From the NCBI GenBank assembly GCA_964445105.1, contig CAYUJS010000067.1, positions 1-6,545 on the forward strand: DNA of 6,545 nt, in the 5' to 3' direction. The notes under the pieces were generated by a model, which was given only the letters and a program-made list of their open reading frames with translations, ran no database searches and was not told the origin of the DNA. The position numbers and the translations under genes are program-made. This DNA is from CAWBNS01 sp964445105 (GTDB lineage: Bacteria; Chlamydiota; Chlamydiia; Chlamydiales; JAJFMA01). Below, in pieces: positions 1 to 5,481 of this stretch (positions are counted from its first letter, which is position 1; each line of letters begins with the position of its first letter).

Positions 1-74
1 GGGATATTAGCTCAGTTGGTTAGAGCGCCACGTTGACATCGTGGAGGTCAGCTGTTCGAGTCAGCTATATCCCA
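1..74 (+). tRNA. tRNA-Val (anticodon GAC)
   Basis: A complete cloverleaf can be drawn. The acceptor stem pairs 1-7 with 67-73, the D stem 10-13 with 23-26, the anticodon stem 28-32 with 40-44, and the T stem 50-54 with 62-66. The T loop is TTCGAGT. The anticodon loop TTGACAT (33-39) puts GAC at 35-37, which reads valine GUC/GUU codons. The discriminator base is A74. The next three bases are TCC, so the CCA end is not encoded and must be added by the nucleotidyltransferase. The window begins at the first tRNA base, so its promoter lies outside. A protein gene starts only 19 bases downstream with no room for its own promoter, so the tRNA and that mRNA are probably co-transcribed. Confidence 0.96.
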
Positions 75-93
75 TCCCTTTCAACGTAAAGCA

Positions 94-1686
94 ATGGTAT
101 TAAAACAATCGCCTTCTGAGCTTAGAGGGATGCGCCACACAGCTGGCGTCATCCTCATAGCCGCTTTGCAGCAGCTCTTGCCTCGCGTTGAACCCGTCCA
201 AATATTTGCTGATGACGTAAGCTTTGAACTGCACTTTCTGCTAGATGTGCCTTTGCCAGAGGGCATGCTTCCCGAGGTTGAGCGCCGAATGATCGCGATC
301 ATTCGCGAAAAGCCGCCTATCGAAAGTGTCGAAACGCTTGCTAGCAATGCTGCCGACTACTTTAGTAACCTTGGACAAGAGGCGCTTGCTGAAGAATTGC
401 GTATCGTGGGCAAAGAGCTGATCCCTATCGTGCGCATGGGCGATCTGATGTTTCCCTGCGAAGTTCCGCATGAGCTCGACGTTTCGCTCATCGGCGCAGT
501 AAAACTGTTTTCTATCACTCATGATGCTGAAACAGGCCTCTCAATAATCTGCGGAACCGTTTTTGCTGAGCGCAGGGAGCTACGTCAATTCATCAAACGT
601 AGCGAACTCGCCAAAGAAAATGACCATTGTCTTCTAGCCCGCGAGCTTGAACTTTTTGGTACCCACGACGACGAATGGTTTTGGTTGCCTAAGGGGGCTA
701 CGATCCGCAACCAACTGCTCAGCTGGTGGCAGGCGGCAACCCTCTCCAGAGGCTTCAGTGCCGTCTCGTACCTATCCGAAGAAGATGCCGCCTTAACGCA
801 TGCTAGAATCTACGCGGCTACCACACATGCAGCCAGTGATCTCCCGGTGCGCTATTGCGAGCTTATTGAACGTAAACAAGCCGGTATCAGACCCTGCGGA
901 CTTTTCGACACGACAACCTACCTCGCTGACGCTCTGAGCGTATTCTGCCGCTCCGACCAAGTAGTCAACGAGCTGACCGCTCTTTTGGAGCTTATGAAAG
1001 GGGCGTCTTTGCTTTTTGGTCTGAGCTGCGAACTTCGGCTCAGTGGCAAGGGTAAATGGCTTCCAGAGCTGCTCCAAAGCATGGAACTGAGCTATACTGA
1101 AGCTGACGGCACTTCAGTTCAGCAAACTACACTTGAAGTACTCCACGAAGATGCCTTAGGCAGACGGTGGACGGGCATGCGTATCGCCATTCATCACGCT
1201 TTGCCAACGCAACAACGCCTTGTTTTTCAATCGGCTGATGGCGATCCGCGCACCCCCGTGCAAATCACAGCCTCCTTTTTCTCTTCCATCGAAAGGTTTA
1301 CCGCCCTTCTCATCGAACAATTCTCCGGTCGCTTGCCCCTCTGGCTGGCCCCAGAACAAATCCGAATTATCCCCATCTCAGAAAGGCATATTGACTACTG
1401 TGAGCAAGTGCGCAATACTATAGCCCAGCGCCATCTTCGGGTGGAGACCGATTTCCTTCGCGAAACTTTATCTGCGAGAGTATTTGCTGCCGAAAGTGGC
1501 CGCGTACCTTACGTGTTAGTGGTGGGAGATCAAGAAGAACGGGAAGGCTGCATAACAGTGCGAGATTCGCGCTCAGGGACTGTTACACACGGTGTCAGCC
1601 TTGGTGAATTTCTCGAACAAGTTCAGGAAGAATCCGGACAGCGCAGAACCGCCCATAAACACAAACCTTTGAGGAAAAACGATTGA
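94..1686 (+). CDS. Degenerate threonyl-tRNA synthetase paralog, TGS-less and probably inactive in aminoacylation
   Basis: The 530-residue product aligns by eye with ThrRS (642 aa in E. coli) from the editing domain onward. Residues about 10-170 match the editing domain: RHTAG at 14-18 corresponds to RHSCAH, and CEVPH at 122-126 to CRGPH, so H15, C122 and H126 are kept while the second HxxxH histidine is V19. Residues about 178-415 match the class II core (DHCLLARELELF at 177-188, SSIERF at 397-402). There the zinc cysteine segment is deleted (about 30 residues), the motif 2 HRNE is replaced by KQAG (261-264), no histidine occurs at 250-290, and the motif 3-side zinc histidine is T392. Only the motif 3 arginine (R401) survives. 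Residues 417-512 are a well-kept anticodon-binding domain (WLAPEQI, RVPYVLVVGD). The TGS domain is absent: the frame is closed by a TGA at 34-36 inside the tRNA. No clear Shine-Dalgarno precedes ATG 94. ATG 130 is possible, but its GAGGG is directly adjacent. The gene lies in the thrS position and overlaps infC by 4 bases. Family is clear; function is unknown (free-standing editing, tRNA binding or regulation are guesses). Confidence 0.85.
   Translation: MVLKQSPSELRGMRHTAGVILIAALQQLLPRVEPVQIFADDVSFELHFLLDVPLPEGMLPEVERRMIAIIREKPPIESVETLASNAADYFSNLGQEALAEELRIVGKELIPIVRMGDLMFPCEVPHELDVSLIGAVKLFSITHDAETGLSIICGTVFAERRELRQFIKRSELAKENDHCLLARELELFGTHDDEWFWLPKGATIRNQLLSWWQAATLSRGFSAVSYLSEEDAALTHARIYAATTHAASDLPVRYCELIERKQAGIRPCGLFDTTTYLADALSVFCRSDQVVNELTALLELMKGASLLFGLSCELRLSGKGKWLPELLQSMELSYTEADGTSVQQTTLEVLHEDALGRRWTGMRIAIHHALPTQQRLVFQSADGDPRTPVQITASFFSSIERFTALLIEQFSGRLPLWLAPEQIRIIPISERHIDYCEQVRNTIAQRHLRVETDFLRETLSARVFAAESGRVPYVLVVGDQEEREGCITVRDSRSGTVTHGVSLGEFLEQVQEESGQRRTAHKHKPLRKND
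286..305. repeat. Perfect 20-bp palindrome inside the ThrRS-like gene
   Basis: CGAATGATCGCGATCATTCG reads identically on both strands, with its centre between 295 and 296. It contains two GATC sites around a central GC and a TCGCGA core. It encodes RMIAII around residues 65-70 of the ThrRS-like protein. It could be an operator or an mRNA/DNA fold, or a chance product of the codons; nothing in the sequence decides this. Confidence 0.8.
1671..1675 (+). promoter_or_regulatory. Ribosome binding site that fixes the TTG start of infC
   Basis: GAGGA lies 7 bases before TTG 1683, inside the last codons of the upstream gene. In the infC frame a TAA at 1656-1658 closes the reading frame, and no ATG or GTG lies between it and the conserved NRQIRAP segment. 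The TTG is therefore the supported start. Confidence 0.8.
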
Positions 1687-2192
1687 GAGTTAACAGACAA
1701 ATCAGAGCCCCGCAAGTACGAGTCATCAATGCAGCAGGAGAACAAGTAGGCGTTATTTCCATCGAGGAGGCCCTTCAGCTATCCACGCGCGAAGGTCTTG
1801 ACCTCGTTGAGATTTCTCCCAACTCCCAGCCCCCGGTTTGCAAGGTCATCGACTACGGTAAATTCCGCTATGACCAGACGAAGCGCGAGAAAGAAAGCAA
1901 GAAAGCCCAGCATGTGATCAAGGTCAAAGAGGTTAAAGTTAAGCCTAACATCGATACCCATGACTTAGAAACAAAACTGCGACATGCACGCGATTTTCTT
2001 ACTAAAGGAAACAAAGTTAAAGTGACTTGCACCTTCCGAGGGCGTGAGAGAGCCCATCCAGAACACGGTGAAAAAGTGATTCAATCGATGGTGCAGTCAC
2101 TAGAAGATGTAGGGACCGTTGAATCGCCTTCCATTCTCATGGGCAAGACAATGATCCTCATTATGGCCCCAGGACCAAAGAAGAAAAAATAG
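1683..2192 (+). CDS. infC: Translation initiation factor IF-3
   Basis: IF3 binds the 30S subunit, keeps it apart from 50S and checks start codons and initiator tRNA. The 169-residue product has both usual domains. The N domain includes NRQIRAPQVRVI (4-15) and the conserved DYGKFRYD block (57-64), followed by a lysine-rich linker helix (KREKESKKAQH). The C domain runs from VKEVKVKPNI (81-90) through RGRE (119-122) and HPEHG (125-129) to a basic KKKK tail. Length is close to E. coli IF3 (180 aa). The start is TTG, overlapping the TGA of the preceding gene (TTGA, 1683-1686), which points to translational coupling. A rare start codon is typical of infC: in E. coli it is AUU and allows IF3 to repress its own synthesis, so the same logic is likely here (inference). 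A terminator-like hairpin begins 4 bases after the stop codon. Confidence 0.97.
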   Translation: MRVNRQIRAPQVRVINAAGEQVGVISIEEALQLSTREGLDLVEISPNSQPPVCKVIDYGKFRYDQTKREKESKKAQHVIKVKEVKVKPNIDTHDLETKLRHARDFLTKGNKVKVTCTFRGRERAHPEHGEKVIQSMVQSLEDVGTVESPSILMGKTMILIMAPGPKKKK

Positions 2193-2196
2193 AACG

Positions 2197-2223
2197 TAGG
2201 ATTCAAAATCCTATTTTTTGAAT
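2197..2223 (+). terminator. Terminator-like hairpin after infC with a competing alternative fold
   Basis: TAGGATT (2197-2203) pairs perfectly with AATCCTA (2207-2213) across a 3-base loop and is followed at once by six T (2214-2219), the form of a Rho-independent terminator. The stem has only two G-C pairs, so it may be leaky. The same bases can instead form an 8-bp helix, ATTCAAAA (2201-2208) with TTTTGAAT (2216-2223), which would destroy the terminator and hide its U-tract. This looks like a terminator/antiterminator pair controlling read-through into rpmI-rplT. The fold is seen in sequence; the regulation is inferred. Confidence 0.6.
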
Positions 2224-2228
2224 TACTA

Positions 2229-2257
2229 TTGCAAACAATTAAGGCTCATGGCATGAT
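2229..2257 (+). promoter_or_regulatory. Weak sigma70-type promoter candidate before rpmI
   Basis: TTGCAA (2229-2234) and CATGAT (2252-2257) are separated by 17 bases; each matches the -35 or -10 consensus at 4 of 6 positions. It would give rpmI-rplT an independent transcript downstream of the terminator-like hairpin. Matches of this quality are common by chance. Confidence 0.25.
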
Positions 2258-2298
2258 CGCACCGTGCTCATTGAGCGAAAGATTTAGGAGACAGAATC

Positions 2299-2493
2299 GT
2301 GCCTAAAATGAAAACGCGTAAAGCTGTAGCAGCGAAATTCAAGGTAACCGGAACAGGCAAATTATTGCGTCGGAAGCCCGGAAAACGACACCTATTAACT
2401 GGTAAAACCAGCAAACACAAGCGTCATCTCGGAAAATCCGCACTTGTGCCAGACACCATCGTGGATAAGTACAAAATGATGATGTGCGTGTAG
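2299..2493 (+). CDS. rpmI: 50S ribosomal protein L35
   Basis: A small, very basic 64-residue protein of the large ribosomal subunit. The start MPKMKTRKAVAAKF, the central TGTGKLLRRKPGKRHLL and the tail DKYKMMMCV are the L35 family pattern, and the length is the usual 64-65 residues. The start codon is GTG at 2299, with a good TAGGAG at 2285-2290 (8-base spacing); MPKMKT at the N-terminus is diagnostic and confirms it. The gene lies between infC and rplT, as in most bacteria. In the models studied, L20 represses rpmI-rplT by binding the mRNA ahead of rpmI. The 106-base leader here is the place to look for such a site, and it contains two GCTCA copies (2244-2248, 2266-2270) that can compete for one TGAGC (2271-2275). 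That last point is speculative. Confidence 0.96.
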   Translation: MPKMKTRKAVAAKFKVTGTGKLLRRKPGKRHLLTGKTSKHKRHLGKSALVPDTIVDKYKMMMCV

Positions 2494-2523
2494 GTTTGCT
2501 GAAGGAAGACTAGGAGACTATTA

Positions 2524-2880
2524 ATGGTAAGAGCAACTAGCTCAGTAGCATCGCGACGCCGTAGAAAGCGTCTATTCAAAAAAGCTAAAGGCTTTGTAGG
2601 AGACCGCAAAAATCACTTGCGCCTCACCAAAGACGCCGTGATGAAAGCGATGGCATTCAACTATATTCACCGCAAACAGAATAAGCGAAATTTCCGCAAG
2701 CTCTGGATTATGCGCATTGGTGTAGCAAGCAAGATAAACGGCATGTCTTACAGTAAACTAGTGCATGGCTTGCGCCTCGCAGGTTGTGAACTGAATCGTA
2801 AAATGCTGGCTGATATGGCTATCCGCGATCCACAAAGCTTTACGGCTGTAGTGGGATGTGCGAGAGAAGCATTGGCCTGA
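2524..2880 (+). CDS. rplT: 50S ribosomal protein L20
   Basis: L20 is a 23S rRNA-binding protein needed early in 50S assembly and, in several bacteria, an autogenous repressor of its own operon. The 118-residue product shows the full family pattern: a basic N-terminal extension (MVRATSSVASRRRRKRLFKKAKGF), then RKNHLRLTKDAVMKAMAFNYIHRKQNKRNFRKLWI, and a globular C-terminal part with NGMSYSKLVHGL and LNRKMLADMAI. Length is usual (117-123 residues). ATG 2524 is preceded by TAGGAG (2511-2516) at 7-base spacing, the same ribosome site as rpmI. The gene lies 30 bases after rpmI and is surely co-transcribed with it. The wording of the RNA-binding segments is close to chlamydial L20 as I recall it, which supports the organism call. 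Confidence 0.97.
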   Translation: MVRATSSVASRRRRKRLFKKAKGFVGDRKNHLRLTKDAVMKAMAFNYIHRKQNKRNFRKLWIMRIGVASKINGMSYSKLVHGLRLAGCELNRKMLADMAIRDPQSFTAVVGCAREALA

Positions 2881-2901
2881 TAAGGTAATTGCAAGAGTCA
2901 G

Positions 2902-2974
2902 AGGGTGAAGAGCGAAGAATAAGAATGAACTAGTTTCATTCGCCACTTTAGTGGGGTTCTTCTTTCTTCATCCT
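2902..2974 (+). repeat. Long imperfect inverted repeat able to form a three-way junction, between rplT and pheS
   Basis: The outer arms are 2902-2919 (AGGGTGAAGAGCGAAGAA) and 2957-2974 (TTCTTCTTTCTTCATCCT). They pair over 18 positions with 15 Watson-Crick pairs, two G-U pairs and one C/U mismatch. Inside sit two further hairpins: GAATGAA (2923-2929) with TTCATTC (2935-2941), loop CTAGT; and CCAC (2943-2946) with GTGG (2951-2954), loop TTTA, followed by a pyrimidine-rich run. Together they make a compact branched structure filling most of the intergenic space. It may be a terminator or RNA-processing element that sets pheS apart from the ribosomal-protein mRNA, or a small dispersed repeat. One window cannot distinguish these. 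Confidence 0.65.
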
Positions 2975-2996
2975 TTGTAGCTTAGTCGTCATTTTT

Positions 2997-3000
2997 GGAG
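2997..3000 (+). promoter_or_regulatory. Ribosome binding site that fixes the pheS start at ATG 3007
   Basis: GGAG is 6 bases before ATG 3007. An in-frame TTG at 2995 would begin within this site itself and has no ribosome site of its own, so the four extra residues it would add are not used. Confidence 0.8.
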
Positions 3001-3006
3001 TCACCT

Positions 3007-4035
3007 ATGCAACGCATCGACGAGATCCAAAGCACTTTTCAAGGGGAACTCTCCCAAGCTAAGTCCTCTGCAGATATCGAAGCCCTCAAGGTTAAATACC
3101 TAGGCCGCAAAGGCCCTATCCAGCAATCTATGCAGTGCCTTCAGACGGCAGCGCCCGCAGAACGGCCTTTAATCGGCAAGCAAATCAACGACCTAAAAGA
3201 AGCAGTTACCAAAAGCTGCGAAGAAGCTTCCTCTCGTTTTTACCAGCAAGAACTAGGCGGGCGCTTGGCCAAGGAAGCACTTGATGTTACCCTTCCCGGC
3301 CGCCGTTCCTCTCTTGGCAGCAAGCACATCATCACGCACATGCTGGACTCCATTCTCGAGACACTGATCGAAATGGGCTTTTCCGTACAGTATGGTCCCG
3401 ACATTGAATCGGATTACTACAACTTTGAAGCCTTAAATTTTGCTGAAGATCACCCTGCGCGCGACCTACAAGACACTTTTTTTATCGATAAGGATGTGCT
3501 GCTCCGCACGCAAACCAGCAATATTCAAGTACGCGTGATGGAAATGACCAAACCGCCCATCCGCATCATCGCACCAGGCCACGTCTACCGCAATGAGGCT
3601 GTTACCACCCGCTCTCATGTGTTTTTCAATCAGGTAGAGGCACTTTATATAGATAAGGGAGTCTCCTTCTCCCACCTGCTAGGCACTTTAGAGGACTTTT
3701 TACAACGCATTTTCGGAAAAGACACGGCCGTGCGCTATCGGCCTAGCTACTTTCCCTTCGTAGAGCCGGGTATGGAAGTAGATATCTGCTGTTCACTATG
3801 CGCAGGCAAAGGTTGCAGTATGTGCAAAAATTCTGGCTGGTTGGAAGTACTCGGTGCTGGCATGGTGCATCCGGAAGTTTTGAAAAACGGCGGTATTGAT
3901 CCGGATGAGTACTCCGGCTTTGCCTGGGGCCTTGGTGTAGAGCGCTTTGCTAATATCAAATATGGTGTGAGCGACATTCGTCTCTTCACCGAAAATAATC
4001 TGCGATTTTTACAACAATTTATTCTAACTCAATGA
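3007..4035 (+). CDS. pheS: Phenylalanine-tRNA ligase alpha subunit
   Basis: The catalytic alpha chain of the alpha2-beta2 enzyme that charges tRNA-Phe in the cytoplasm. The 342-residue product matches the bacterial PheS length (327-344). An N-terminal coiled-coil arm (about 1-85) is followed by the class II core: HPARDLQDTFF (149-159), motif 2 GHVYRNEAVTTRSHVFFNQVE (191-211) with R195 and E197, and motif 3 GLGVERFANIKYGVSDIR (308-325). The segment CCSLCAGKGCSMC (261-273) is the cysteine-rich insertion also found in Bacillus-type PheS. pheT does not follow; the next gene is a transporter. Separate pheS and pheT is the arrangement in Chlamydia, and the beta subunit must be encoded elsewhere. 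The gene follows rplT, as in the classic infC-rpmI-rplT-pheS order, but a large inverted repeat lies between them. The transporter gene begins 18 bases after the stop. Confidence 0.97.
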   Translation: MQRIDEIQSTFQGELSQAKSSADIEALKVKYLGRKGPIQQSMQCLQTAAPAERPLIGKQINDLKEAVTKSCEEASSRFYQQELGGRLAKEALDVTLPGRRSSLGSKHIITHMLDSILETLIEMGFSVQYGPDIESDYYNFEALNFAEDHPARDLQDTFFIDKDVLLRTQTSNIQVRVMEMTKPPIRIIAPGHVYRNEAVTTRSHVFFNQVEALYIDKGVSFSHLLGTLEDFLQRIFGKDTAVRYRPSYFPFVEPGMEVDICCSLCAGKGCSMCKNSGWLEVLGAGMVHPEVLKNGGIDPDEYSGFAWGLGVERFANIKYGVSDIRLFTENNLRFLQQFILTQ

Positions 4036-4043
4036 CGAACAGC

Positions 4044-4047
4044 AGGA
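4044..4047 (+). promoter_or_regulatory. Ribosome binding site that fixes the transporter start at ATG 4054
   Basis: AGGA ends 6 bases before ATG 4054. A TTG at 4048 is in frame two codons earlier, but it directly abuts this site with no spacing, so ATG 4054 is preferred. Confidence 0.75.
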
Positions 4048-4053
4048 TTGGAT

Positions 4054-5481
4054 ATGACCAACTGGAAAGCACTGACTTTTGTACTATTGATTGGCTTTGG
4101 GATTTGGTTTTCCCCACAGCCTGAGGGCCTCAATGAGAATGCCTGGCATCTGCTGGCTATCTTTGTAGCGACCATCTCAGGATTAGTTTTGAAACCATTG
4201 CCGATGGGAGCGGTGGCCCTTATCGGACTGACGGTTACCGGTTTGACTGGGGTTTTAGCGCCCCTCTCGAAAACCCCTCACGGAGCGGTAGAACTGCTTT
4301 TTTCCGGCTTTGCCAACTCTCAGATCTGGCTCATCGTTTTCGCCTGCTTTATTGCAAGGGGCTTTATTAAAACTGGCTTGGCCAGTCGCATTGCGTATAT
4401 GTTCCTCAATGTGTTTGGCGGCAGTCCGCTAGGCCTTTCGTACGGATTTATCCTTAGCGACCTAATCACAGCGCCTGTGATTCCTAGCAGCACTGCCCGT
4501 GCAGGGGGCGTCTTGATGCCTATTCTGCGCTCGGTTTGTAGTGCGCTGGGCAGTAAGTCAGAAGATGGTACCTCGCGAAAAATTGCTACCTACCTAACGT
4601 TGACTACTTTCCATGGAACAGTGGTCTCTAGCGGGATGTTTTTGACCGCCATGGCTGCTAACCCGATCGTAGCCCGATTGGCGATGGATAGTGGAGTGGA
4701 GCTTACATGGGGCGTCTGGGCTAAGGCCGCGATTTTGCCCGGGTTGCTTTCGCTGGCCCTCATTCCACTTGTGGTTTGGCTAATTACCCCACCCACCATG
4801 CGCGACGTATCGCACGCTAAAACGCATGCTAGCAAAAGCCTTTTAGGAATGGGTGATATGAAGAGCAACGAGTGGGTCATGCTCGGCTGTTTCGTCCTGC
4901 TACTGGTTTTGTGGATCTTTGGACAACAACTAGGGATTAACCCCACCGTAGCCGCCCTGGTAGGTGTTTCCATCCTGCTTGCCTCACAGGTACTTACCTG
5001 GAAGGATGTTATCGCGGAAGAGATCGCTTGGGATACGCTAGTTTGGTTTTCCGTGCTCGTTATGATGGCTGGCGGACTAAACGCCCTCGGCTTTATCCAC
5101 TGGTTTGGACAGACGGTAGTTACCTTGGTACAGCACTACCCTTGGCACATAGCCCTAGCAGCATTAGGCGCTATCTATTTTTATAGCCACTACTTCTTTG
5201 CTAGCATCACAGCGCACGTAACCTCGATGTACGCCCCTTTCATGGCGGTGAGCATTGCTGTTGGAGCGCCCCCAATGTTAGCCGCGCTATCGCTAGGCTT
5301 TTTGAGCGCGCTCTTCGGTGGCCTTACGCACTACAGCAGTGGGCAAGCACCCGTTATGTTCAGCGCAAAATATGTTGAGCTTAAAGATTGGTGGGTAGTC
5401 GGTGCATTGCTCGGCGTGGTTTACATAGTGATCTGGATGGGCATTGGCCCCTACTGGTGGACCTGGCTAGGCCTCTATTAA
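4054..5481 (+). CDS. DASS-family dicarboxylate translocator (plastid 2-oxoglutarate/malate translocator type)
   Basis: A 475-residue inner-membrane protein made almost entirely of hydrophobic helices (roughly 11-13 segments; N-terminal helix at about 8-25). It shows the two signature half-sites of the divalent anion/Na+ symporter (DASS) family: PSSTARAGG at 144-152 in the first half, and LTHYSSG at 424-430 in the second. These match the CitT/DiT1 branch rather than the NaDC/INDY wording. This branch includes the plant chloroplast 2-oxoglutarate/malate translocator and the chlamydial homologue (CT_204 in C. trachomatis). The likely role is exchange or uptake of C4/C5 dicarboxylates from the host cell; the exact substrate cannot be read from sequence. 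It lies 18 bases after pheS and shares one base with the next gene, so the three genes probably form one transcript. No frameshift or lost motif is seen. Confidence 0.9.
   Translation: MTNWKALTFVLLIGFGIWFSPQPEGLNENAWHLLAIFVATISGLVLKPLPMGAVALIGLTVTGLTGVLAPLSKTPHGAVELLFSGFANSQIWLIVFACFIARGFIKTGLASRIAYMFLNVFGGSPLGLSYGFILSDLITAPVIPSSTARAGGVLMPILRSVCSALGSKSEDGTSRKIATYLTLTTFHGTVVSSGMFLTAMAANPIVARLAMDSGVELTWGVWAKAAILPGLLSLALIPLVVWLITPPTMRDVSHAKTHASKSLLGMGDMKSNEWVMLGCFVLLLVLWIFGQQLGINPTVAALVGVSILLASQVLTWKDVIAEEIAWDTLVWFSVLVMMAGGLNALGFIHWFGQTVVTLVQHYPWHIALAALGAIYFYSHYFFASITAHVTSMYAPFMAVSIAVGAPPMLAALSLGFLSALFGGLTHYSSGQAPVMFSAKYVELKDWWVVGALLGVVYIVIWMGIGPYWWTWLGLY

Noticed and set aside
1..74. The tRNA gene as an integration (att) site of a mobile element
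   Set aside because: No integrase, no direct repeat of the tRNA 3' end and no phage or plasmid genes are seen; the following genes are core translation genes.
241..1423. Several 60-94 codon reading frames on either strand within the ThrRS-like gene
   Set aside because: They are shadows of the main frame with no family resemblance and no ribosome sites.
94..1686. Calling this gene a functional thrS because of its place before infC and its overall similarity
   Set aside because: The zinc ligands, the motif 2 arginine/glutamate and the TGS domain are all missing, so charging of tRNA-Thr is not credible.
2399..2411. CTGGT/ACCAG hairpin in rpmI
   Set aside because: A 5-bp stem inside a conserved coding segment is easily explained by the codons.
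2995..3006. TTG 2995 as pheS start
   Set aside because: It starts inside the GGAG that serves ATG 3007 and adds only four residues not expected in PheS.
4048..4053. TTG 4048 as transporter start
   Set aside because: It directly abuts the AGGA ribosome site with no spacing; ATG 4054 has a normal 6-base spacer.
5388..5480. A longer N-terminus for the pseudouridine synthase
   Set aside because: This stretch is the transporter gene read in another frame; the S4 domain begins just after ATG 5481, which overlaps the transporter stop.
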